This document shows, in pieces, positions 1-5,234 of a stretch of 7,245 nucleotides of DNA. The translations under genes were made by a program, and so were the position numbers. Under the pieces are notes generated by a model. The model was not told the DNA's origin and made no database searches. It saw only the letters and a list, made by a program, of their open reading frames with translations. The DNA lies in NCBI GenBank assembly GCA_016207545.1, contig JACQPO010000032.1, positions 1 through 7,245 of the forward strand. The letters are read 5' to 3'. Each line of letters opens with the position of its first letter. The stretch's first letter is position 1. The DNA is from Methanobacteriota archaeon. Lineage in GTDB: Archaea; Thermoplasmatota; Thermoplasmata; RBG-16-68-12; EA-27.

Positions 1-866
1 ATGTGGACTATGTAGCGGAGGGTCATCTCGATCCACGACTCCCCCGGAAGCATGTGGACCGTCGGCGTCTTGGAGATCTCGTACGTGAGCGGGATGTCCT
101 TCATCCGCTCCTTGTATTCCCGCACGAGCCTGCGCATCGTCTCCGTCCCAATCACCTCGTCTGCGATCTTCGAAAGGAGCTCCTTCACAAACTTCCAATC
201 CCCCTCGAACGCAACTGGCACCGTAATCTCGTCCCAGATGTACGGGAGGTCCTTCGAGTAGTTGTGCACGGGCTGTTCAAGGATGGAGTTCGGAATCGTG
301 ACGAGGCGATCGGAGGGCTGGTCCGCCTTCACCCACTCCCCGCCGAACTCGAGGAGCGTCGTCGACAGGATGTCGATGTCGAGGACGTCGCCCTTCACTA
401 GACCGACCTAGACGCGGTCCCCCGCCCGGTACAAGTGGCGGCTCGTGAGCCACAGCCAAGCAGCGAACGAGAGGATGGGCCGCTGGAGGACGAACGTGAT
501 GCCGAAACCGATAAGGCCGCCCGCGAGGACGACGTTCGACAAGTCCCGCGCGAACACCGCCAAGACCGCGACGAACGCGACGAACCAGACGATGTACAAG
601 ACGACCTTGCTCCATACGTACCGTTCCCGTGACTCCTCGAGGGCACGGAGACCCCGCCGGAGGACGAGGATGAGGACGCGCGCGACGAGCACGATGAGGA
701 TCGCAATCAGGATGCGGAGGAGCCAGTCCAGAAACCCCGCCTACAGGTCGCGGAGGACCGCGCCGAGGTCCGGCGCCTGTGCGGACACGAGGTACAAGAG
801 GCCGAGGACGACCACGGCCGCCAGGACCGCCCAGAGGACGCCGGACCCCCGTTTCGCCTCCACCAT
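1..866 (-). pseudogene. MscS-family mechanosensitive channel, interrupted by two in-frame TAG codons, C-terminus beyond window
   Basis: Read from ATG at 866, one frame runs to the left edge (288 codons) with TAG at codon 42 (741-743) and codon 153 (408-410) and no frameshift. The conceptual product has hydrophobic helices at about residues 11-28, 46-70 and 85-106. A pore-lining helix at 112-145 contains GLIGFGITFVLQRP and leads into GDRV-stop-VGLVKGDVLDI, the usual MscS junction between pore helix and beta domain. The soluble domain follows, including VTIPNSIL (an MscS signature). MscS channels open under membrane tension to release solutes in osmotic downshock. Both TAGs lie where a one-base change from CAG (Gln) would restore a normal protein. 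The gene may be a recent pseudogene, carry assembly errors, or be read through at UAG (suppression or pyrrolysine); the sequence cannot decide. Three separate short coding calls here would be pieces of this one gene. Confidence 0.8.
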
Positions 867-888
867 CGCGACGGGGACGCAGGGCGGC

Positions 889-895
889 CATATAG
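889..895 (-). promoter_or_regulatory. candidate TATA box for the MscS gene
   Basis: On the minus strand the AT-rich CTATATGG lies in otherwise GC-rich DNA, centred about 26 nt upstream of the ATG at 866. This spacing would put the transcript start at the start codon (leaderless). It shares the 72-bp gap with the divergent phosphoesterase promoter. Confidence 0.5.
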
Positions 896-907
896 CGATG
901 GCGCCAA

Positions 908-915
908 CCTTTTTG
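908..915 (+). promoter_or_regulatory. candidate TATA-like box for the metallophosphoesterase
   Basis: The T-rich stretch CCTTTTTG is centred about 27 nt before the GTG at 939, which suggests a leaderless transcript. The octamer CAACCTTT (905-912) recurs exactly at 3017-3024 before fbp. The box is a weak match to an archaeal TATA element. Confidence 0.4.
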
Positions 916-938
916 ACGGCGGTCCGCATCGAAGGACC

Positions 939-1655
939 GTGGACACAAGGGAGGTCCTGCCCGGCATCCACGCGACCCGGGACTACGCGTTATGGTTCGA
1001 GCGCAATCGAACCCTCGTCATCAGCGATCTCCATCTGGGCTACGAAGGAGCCCTCCAAGAGGCTGGCGTCGCAATCCCCCGCCGCCAAAAGGGCATCATG
1101 CTCGAGCGGCTCGACCGGCTGCTCCAGAAGTACGAGCCAGAGAAGGTCATCGTGGACGGGGACTTCAAGCACGAATTCTCCCGGAACCTCGAGGACGAGT
1201 GGAAGGACGTGCAGGACGTGCTCGATTTCCTGTATAAACGGACCGTGCCAATCCTCGTCCGCGGGAACCACGACAATTACCTGATGCAGATCCTCTCGAA
1301 GAAGGGACTCGACCTCCACCGGAAGTGGGAACTTGGCGGCTTCACGCTCGTCCATGGCCACGACGACCCCGGGGTGTCGGGTCCGCTCGTGCTCGGGCAC
1401 GAACATCCCGCCGTAAAGCTGCGGGACACCGTCGGTGCGACGTTCTCCCTCCCCGCGTTCGTCGTGCAGCGCGACCTGATCCTGCTGCCTGCGTTCTCCC
1501 CGCTCGCACTAGGCGTCGACGTCACGGAGCGGCCGAAGATGTCCCCGCTGCTCCAGAACCGAGACCTCTCGGAGGCGCACGTGTACGCAATCGACGACGC
1601 GCTCGGCCTCATGGACTTCGGTCGCGTGCGGGACCTCGAGCGGGCGCAGCCGTAG
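939..1655 (+). CDS. SbcD-related / ICC-like metallophosphoesterase
   Basis: A 238-aa calcineurin-like phosphoesterase, probably of the archaeal SbcD-related group (COG1407 type). All metal-binding motifs are visible: SDLHLGYE (Asp30, His32), VDGDFKH (Asp75), RGNHD (Asn110, His111), LVHGHD (His139, His141) and LGHEHP (His154, His156). Members are two-metal phosphodiesterases or nucleases, and some bacterial relatives work with a DNA ligase in repair; the substrate here is unknown. No membrane helix or signal peptide is seen, so it should be cytoplasmic. The GTG at 939 is chosen because the protein then begins just before the first conserved strand and a T-rich box lies about 27 nt upstream. 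It ends in TAG, four bases from the end of the convergent antiporter gene. Nothing nearby fixes its pathway. Confidence 0.9.
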   Translation: MDTREVLPGIHATRDYALWFERNRTLVISDLHLGYEGALQEAGVAIPRRQKGIMLERLDRLLQKYEPEKVIVDGDFKHEFSRNLEDEWKDVQDVLDFLYKRTVPILVRGNHDNYLMQILSKKGLDLHRKWELGGFTLVHGHDDPGVSGPLVLGHEHPAVKLRDTVGATFSLPAFVVQRDLILLPAFSPLALGVDVTERPKMSPLLQNRDLSEAHVYAIDDALGLMDFGRVRDLERAQP

Positions 1656-1659
1656 TCTA

Positions 1660-2949
1660 CTAGGCCTTCGGGTCCGGAGCCACGGAGACCTCCGCCCCCT
1701 CCGGCGCGGGCTTCGGGATCATCATGAGGTACTTCCGAAGGAGGGGTGCGGGCAGAACGCTGACGATGACCATCACGAGGACGATGATGGAGAACAGGTC
1801 CGGGCCGATCACGCCCGCCTGCTGCGCGACGAGCGCGATGATTAGTCCGACCTCCCCGCGCGGGACCATGCCGTAGCCAACCGCCAAGCTCTCCGCCTTC
1901 GACATCCCCGCCCATCGCGCGGGCAAGCCGCACCCGATGAGCTTCGTGACGAACGCGACCGCGAGGAGGACGATGCCGAACAGGAGGAGGTCGGAGGTAA
2001 TCGTCCAGACGTTCACGAGCAGGCCGAGGGAGATGAAGAAGACGGGCGTGAACACCGCGCCGAGGAACGCGACTCCCTCGTGGAAGTCCTCCCGGAGGGG
2101 CGTGTTGCTGAACATCGCACCCGCGAGGAACGCACCGATGACCGCGGACAGACCGATCGCCTCGGACATGAACGCGGCAAAGAACGCGACCGCCATCGCC
2201 ACCATGAACCCCGCGTGGGTCAGCCCGACCTTTAGCCCGCGCGCTTGGGTCCACGTCACGAGCCGCCCGAAGTATCGGGTGCCGATGTACATCGCGAGAA
2301 CGATGAACGCAATCGAAACGCCGAGCAGGTAGAGGATGCTCAGGATGTCGACGGCCCCGCCGGCGACGCCGAGGGAGATCGACAGGACGAGAAGGCCGAG
2401 GATGTCGTCCACGATCACCGCGCCCATGATCGTGCCGGCCACTTCCGTGCGAATCATGCCGAGCTCGAGGAGGACCGCGGCGGCAATCGCCGTGCTCGTC
2501 GCAACGAGGGTCGCGCCGACGAACGTAGCCATGACGAATCGAGGGGTCTCCGCCGTCCCTACCATGAGGCTGTCGTTCGGGACCATGAAGAACGCGGTGA
2601 GGAAGCCGAATGCCCAGGGCAGGACCACGCCGCCAATCGCCACCGCGATGTTTCTTTTCTGGTAAATCGCCCGAACGTCTGTCTCTAGGCCGATGAGGAA
2701 CAGGAGGAAGATCGCGCCCAGATTCGCGAAGATCGTGATGAGCACAGGGTCGAAGAGGGTCGGCCCGACCGAGGGCGGCGGGCCGCCGTGGACGATGTAC
2801 CCGAGGATCGACGGACCGAGCACGACGCCGATACCAATCTCCCCGATGATCGTCGGCTGGTTGAACCGCTTGATGATGAAGTGGCTCGCGACGGCGACGG
2901 ACAACAAGATCGTGAGCTGGAGGAAGACCTCCTCGGCGGCGGCCGCCAC
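1660..2949 (-). CDS. CPA2-family Na+(K+)/H+ antiporter, NapA/KefB-like membrane domain
   Basis: A 429-aa polytopic membrane protein with about 12-13 hydrophobic helices, matching the transport domain of the monovalent cation:proton antiporter-2 family. Key parts are FNQPTIIGEIGIGVVLGP (29-46), the helix with VDDILG (Asp181-Asp182), GAFLAG, and GMVPRGEVGLI in the late helices. Paired aspartates in this core occur in electrogenic Na+/H+ antiporters such as NapA, whereas Kef K+ systems have Gln-Asp, so sodium/proton exchange is the better guess. No C-terminal TrkA-N/RCK nucleotide-binding domain follows, only a short polar tail, so Kef-type ligand gating is unlikely. The start is GTG at 2949, with TTTATT centred 27 nt upstream. 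Translation ends at two consecutive TAG codons. The gene is convergent with the phosphoesterase and divergent from fbp. Confidence 0.92.
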   Translation of the reverse strand: MAAAAEEVFLQLTILLSVAVASHFIIKRFNQPTIIGEIGIGVVLGPSILGYIVHGGPPPSVGPTLFDPVLITIFANLGAIFLLFLIGLETDVRAIYQKRNIAVAIGGVVLPWAFGFLTAFFMVPNDSLMVGTAETPRFVMATFVGATLVATSTAIAAAVLLELGMIRTEVAGTIMGAVIVDDILGLLVLSISLGVAGGAVDILSILYLLGVSIAFIVLAMYIGTRYFGRLVTWTQARGLKVGLTHAGFMVAMAVAFFAAFMSEAIGLSAVIGAFLAGAMFSNTPLREDFHEGVAFLGAVFTPVFFISLGLLVNVWTITSDLLLFGIVLLAVAFVTKLIGCGLPARWAGMSKAESLAVGYGMVPRGEVGLIIALVAQQAGVIGPDLFSIIVLVMVIVSVLPAPLLRKYLMMIPKPAPEGAEVSVAPDPKA

Positions 2950-2973
2950 GAATTCCTGTAAGGACGGAGCGCG

Positions 2974-2979
2974 AATAAA
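2974..2979 (-). promoter_or_regulatory. candidate TATA box for the antiporter
   Basis: Minus-strand CTTTATTC is centred about 27 nt before the GTG at 2949. There is no earlier in-frame start between box and GTG and no Shine-Dalgarno sequence, consistent with leaderless initiation on GTG. Confidence 0.55.
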
Positions 2980-3016
2980 GATGCCTCCGGAAACCGCGAT
3001 GCGTACCGTCGTGTGG

Positions 3017-3027
3017 CAACCTTTATA
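3017..3027 (+). promoter_or_regulatory. candidate TATA box for fbp
   Basis: CAACCTTTATA contains a good archaeal TATA core (TTTATA, 3022-3027). Transcription would begin near 3050, giving a leader of only about 10 nt before the ATG at 3060. The octamer CAACCTTT is shared with the phosphoesterase promoter. Confidence 0.6.
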
Positions 3028-3059
3028 GACCGCGCGGCGTGTTGGTTGGCGGGATTCGT

Positions 3060-4175
3060 ATGGCGGAAAAGACCACGTTGTCCGTAATCAAAGCGGACGT
3101 TGGCAGCGTCGCGGGCCACCAAGTCGTTCACCCGCGCCTCATCGAGACCGCGAGGGCGTCGCTCAAGGAGGCAGTCTCCCTCGGCGTCATCGAGGACTTC
3201 TACGTCACGCACGCGGGGGACGACCTCCAACTGATCATGACCCACCGACGGGGCGTCGACAACCCGAAAATCCACGAGACCGCGTGGCTGACGTTCCAGA
3301 AGTGCACGGAGGTCGCGAAGGAACTCCACCTGTACGCCGCGGGGCAGGACCTCCTCGTGGATGCGTTCGCCGGAAACGTGCGCGGGCTGGGGCCGGGCAG
3401 CGCGGAAGTCGAGATGGTCGAGCGTCCGGCGGAGCCCGTCGCGATCTTTATGATGGACAAGACGGAGCCGGGCGCGTTCAACCTCCCCATCTTCCGCATG
3501 TTTGGGGACCCGTTCTGCTCCGCGGGCCTCGTGATCGACATCGCGATGCATGCGGGCTTCCGCTTCGAGGTGTGGGACATCGAATCCCACCAGCGGATCT
3601 TCCTGAACTGCCCCGAGGAGATGTACGACCTCCTCATGTTTATCGGCTCGAAGGGCCGCTACGTGATCAAGCGCGTGTACGCGCGGAGCGGAAAGGTGCC
3701 GAAGGACGAGGCGGTCGCGTGCATGAGCACGGACAAACTGTCCCAGATCGCGGGGAAGTATGTGGGAAAGGACGACCCCGTCGCGATCGTCCGCGCGCAG
3801 TCCGGGCTGCCGGCGATGGGCGAGATCCTCGAGGCGTGGGCCTGGCCGTTCCTCGTCTCCGGGTGGAACCGCGGCTCCCACAACGGTCCCGTGATGGTCG
3901 TCGGCCAGAGCGCGAACCGCACCTCGCGGTTCGACGGGCCGCCGCGGTGCTTGGGCCTCGGCTTCCAACTCGCGGACGCGACCCTCGTGGGCCCCGTCGA
4001 CCTGTTCGAGGACCCGGCATTCGAGCCGGCGCGCCGCGAGGCGGCGGAGCTCGCGGACTATATGCGCCGCCACGGGCCGTTCGAGCCTCACCGGCTGCCG
4101 ATGGACGAGATGGAGTACACCACGATGCCCGAGCTCATGGAGAAGCACAAGGGCAAGTGGGAGAGCGTGCGGTAA
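3060..4175 (+). CDS. fbp: Fructose-1,6-bisphosphate aldolase/phosphatase (archaeal type V)
   Basis: A 371-aa enzyme that in this family both condenses dihydroxyacetone phosphate with glyceraldehyde-3-phosphate and removes the 1-phosphate from the product, giving fructose-6-phosphate and driving gluconeogenesis one way. Full family length is present. The N-terminal KADVGSVAGH (Asp13, His20) and HAGDDLQL (Asp54, Asp55) supply Mg2+ ligands, followed by AGQDLL (95-100), GNVRGLGPG (105-113) and DKTEPGA (133-139). GKYVGKDDP holds Tyr234 and Lys237, corresponding to the aldolase Tyr and Schiff-base Lys, and GSHNGP, RFDGPPR and DYMRRHGPFEPHRLP complete the family pattern. ATG 3060 is preferred over GTG 3039 because relatives begin close to KTTLSVIKAD. 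The product is cytoplasmic. tpiA, for the preceding gluconeogenic step, lies 3 kb downstream. A diverged copy of the last 39 codons sits at 4730-4849. Confidence 0.97.
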   Translation: MAEKTTLSVIKADVGSVAGHQVVHPRLIETARASLKEAVSLGVIEDFYVTHAGDDLQLIMTHRRGVDNPKIHETAWLTFQKCTEVAKELHLYAAGQDLLVDAFAGNVRGLGPGSAEVEMVERPAEPVAIFMMDKTEPGAFNLPIFRMFGDPFCSAGLVIDIAMHAGFRFEVWDIESHQRIFLNCPEEMYDLLMFIGSKGRYVIKRVYARSGKVPKDEAVACMSTDKLSQIAGKYVGKDDPVAIVRAQSGLPAMGEILEAWAWPFLVSGWNRGSHNGPVMVVGQSANRTSRFDGPPRCLGLGFQLADATLVGPVDLFEDPAFEPARREAAELADYMRRHGPFEPHRLPMDEMEYTTMPELMEKHKGKWESVR

Positions 4176-4267
4176 CCGGCTCTGGGTCCTCGTACACCGT
4201 TGTGTCGATCGGGCCGAGGAATGACCGCACGTCGAACCGCAGGCTCAAGGGTGTCAGATCGAAGAAA

Positions 4268-4275
4268 AGCTTAAG
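4268..4275 (+). promoter_or_regulatory. candidate TATA box for the 131-aa protein gene
   Basis: AGCTTAAG follows a run of A at 4264-4268. A start site near 4297 would leave a leader of about 17 nt before GTG 4314, with a weak purine run AGGGGG at 4301-4306 as possible ribosome-binding site. This promoter would differ from the leaderless pattern of its neighbours. Confidence 0.4.
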
Positions 4276-4313
4276 CCCCTCCATTTCGCTCGTGGGAGCA
4301 AGGGGGCGTCGAT

Positions 4314-4709
4314 GTGTTGGGCGAGATGATCGGCGAAGTCCATGGAAAGGTGGGCCCGGCGGGGGTTCTCGACGAGCACGGCGTAGCCGAGGTTTCTGGG
4401 CAGGAAAGCGGGAAGATCTTGGGAATGGAAGTGACGAATTGGCTGACGTTCAGGGCCGTCCCAAGGCCCGACGGAACCCTTTGGGGCGAGGGCCAGGGAA
4501 CGTTGACCACGACAGAAGGGGAATTCGTCAAGTGGAAGAGTCAAGGCCTCGGGTGGGAGGCGCGCGGAAACGTAACGAGCTGGCGGGGGGCCCTGTACTT
4601 CCAGAACGCATCCTCGAAATTGGCGCGTCTCCTGAAGACGCCGGCGGTGTACGAATACGAATGCGATGAGAACGGGAACACCCACATGAAGCTCTGGGAA
4701 TGGAAGTAG
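4314..4709 (+). CDS. Conserved-looking hypothetical protein, probably beta-rich
   Basis: A 131-aa protein I cannot assign to a named family. It has no membrane helix, signal peptide or cysteine cluster (one Cys). It is rich in Gly and Trp, with alternating polar/hydrophobic stretches such as GEGQGTLTTTEGEFVKW, NVTSWRGALYF and the C-terminal YEYECDENGNTHMKLWEWK, which suggests a small beta-barrel, perhaps a calycin-like fold; that is inference. The GTG at 4314 gives the longest reading with a weak purine run upstream; ATG at 4326 is an alternative. The ATG at 4312 is in another frame and soon closed. Codon use differs from fbp and fhs: many GAA, GGA, AGG and TTG codons against GAG, GGC/GGG and CGC/CGG there. 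It lies between the true fbp end and a displaced copy of that end, so acquisition by insertion is plausible. Confidence 0.75.
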   Translation: MLGEMIGEVHGKVGPAGVLDEHGVAEVSGQESGKILGMEVTNWLTFRAVPRPDGTLWGEGQGTLTTTEGEFVKWKSQGLGWEARGNVTSWRGALYFQNASSKLARLLKTPAVYEYECDENGNTHMKLWEWK

Positions 4710-4729
4710 AACTCCACTTTCAGATCTCC

Positions 4730-4849
4730 GACTAGGTGCGTCGCCACGGTCCGTTGGAGCCCCACCGGCTCCCCATGGACGAGATGGACCATACGACCAT
4801 GCCCGAGCTCATGGAGAAGCACAAGGGCAAGGGGGAGGATGTCCGGTGG
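4730..4849 (+). pseudogene. Relic copy of the fbp 3' end (codons 333-372)
   Basis: This stretch aligns without gaps to 4056-4175 of fbp. By hand count 100 of 120 bases match, with 33 identical in a row (4125-4157 against 4799-4831). The conceptual peptide VRRHGPLEPHRLPMDEMDHT followed by TMPELMEKHKGK matches the fbp C-terminus closely. The Tyr codon at the left end is TAG (4733-4735), and the ancestral TAA stop has become TGG, so it cannot encode a working enzyme. Fourteen of the 20 differences are at third codon positions, so the copy evolved under coding constraint for a time, for instance in another genome or as an active paralogue. No similarity to fbp remains left of about 4726. Confidence 0.88.
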
Positions 4850-4945
4850 TCACGTCCCGCACGAGGACCCTGTAGGCTCGGATTTCCACTCCCGGTCCTC
4901 TGCGGATTTCCCGCGGTGGGCCGTCCTGCTTCTGTCCGTCTTTCG

Positions 4946-4965
4946 AGAGCGGCTTTAAAGGCTCT
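4946..4965. promoter_or_regulatory. TTTAAA box inside a dyad
   Basis: CTTTAAAG (4953-4960) is a perfect 8-bp palindrome flanked by AGAGC (4946-4950) and its inverse GCTCT (4961-4965). The AT core could be a TATA box; in the plus direction a transcript would start near 4980-4985, at the edge of the 11-nt array. No gene follows at once, so its target may be an RNA or a long fhs leader. Confidence 0.3.
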
Positions 4966-4978
4966 TCTGCTCAGTACC

Positions 4979-5044
4979 CACTCCACTTCAACTCTATATC
5001 AATTCCATACCAACCTCGCTTCAACCTCGTTTCAACCTCGTTTC
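4979..5044 (+). repeat. Tandem 11-nt repeat array, three clear and about three degenerate units
   Basis: Units AACCTCGCTTC (5012-5022), AACCTCGTTTC (5023-5033) and AACCTCGTTTC (5034-5044) are near identical. The same 11-nt phase continues leftwards as AATTCCATACC (5001-5011), AACTCTATATC (4990-5000) and CACTCCACTTC (4979-4989), which keep the pyrimidine-rich pattern ending in C. The period is close to one DNA helical turn. The array is far too short in unit and has no spacers, so it is not CRISPR. Confidence 0.75.
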
Positions 5045-5060
5045 TGCCCTCTCCCTCGGC

Positions 5061-5181
5061 CCGATTCGTCCCTCGTGCGGAGAACCTTCGAATCGGATGC
5101 AGAAGCCGATGCCGCATGGACTGGCCCCGGGGCTCCGTCGGCCTCGCGCACGGACGTGCCGGTACACTGAACCGGTTGCAC
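5061..5181 (+). other. Cluster of three inverted repeats, possible structured RNA or operator region
   Basis: Three potential hairpins follow one another. CCGATTCG (5061-5068) pairs with CGAATCGG (5089-5096), an 8-bp stem with a 20-nt loop. TCCGT (5134-5138) pairs with ACGGA (5150-5154). CCGGT (5159-5163) pairs with ACCGG (5171-5175), extendable by GTG/CAC across a 3-nt bulge to 5156-5181. A 10-bp palindrome GCCCCGGGGC lies at 5124-5133. No tRNA or known riboswitch fits. If fhs is transcribed from its own box at 5203, these lie upstream of its mRNA. In GC-rich DNA some such pairs arise by chance. Confidence 0.3.
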
Positions 5182-5202
5182 CCGTACGCAAGAGACATAG
5201 GA

Positions 5203-5208
5203 TTTATG
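5203..5208 (+). promoter_or_regulatory. candidate TATA box for fhs
   Basis: TTTATG within GGATTTATGG is centred about 29 nt before the ATG at 5235, consistent with a leaderless or nearly leaderless fhs transcript. Confidence 0.5.
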
Positions 5209-5234
5209 GACACGGCGGCCGCTCCCCGCGGACC

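Larger units (their letters stand above)
4850..5234. other. Gene-free interval between the fbp relic and fhs
   Basis: About 385 bases with no convincing protein gene on either strand. It holds a dyad-centred TTTAAA box, an AT-richer 11-nt-period array, three short inverted repeats and the fhs promoter, described separately. The plus-strand frame that stays open from the fbp relic to 5170 has low-complexity Ser/Arg/Pro composition and no family resemblance. Confidence 0.7.

Noticed and set aside
1..401. Plus-strand frames opposite the MscS gene at the left edge
   Set aside because: The minus strand gives a recognisable MscS C-terminal domain here; the plus frames are its shadows.
939..1655. 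Treating every TAG in the window as a sense codon
   Set aside because: The genes ending in TAG stop at sensible protein ends, the antiporter has two TAGs in a row, and extensions would add unrelated peptide.
3039..3059. GTG 3039 as the fbp start
   Set aside because: It adds seven residues not expected in the family and lies only about 15 nt from the TATA core, upstream of the expected transcript start.
1277..4148. Long antisense frames opposite the phosphoesterase, antiporter and fbp genes
   Set aside because: They are Arg/His/Pro-rich shadows of GC-rich coding strands, lie over well-recognised genes, and show no domain of their own.
4110..4148. HELGH, a zinc-protease-like HExxH motif, on the minus strand opposite the fbp tail and its relic
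   Set aside because: It is the antisense of codons for conserved fbp residues (PELMEKH), occurs in both copies for that reason, and has no protease context.
4979..5044. The repeat array as a CRISPR
   Set aside because: Units are 11 nt and contiguous with no unique spacers, and no cas gene is present.
5087..5094. TTCGAATC, resembling a tRNA T-loop
   Set aside because: The flanking bases do not form a T-arm and no acceptor, D-arm or anticodon arm can be found around it.
4736..5170. An open plus-strand frame of 144 codons starting at GTG 4736, beginning like the fbp C-terminus
   Set aside because: Only the first 37 codons resemble fbp, and that part is a relic. The remainder is low-complexity Ser/Arg/Pro sequence spanning the repeat array, kept open by the lack of AT-rich stop codons.
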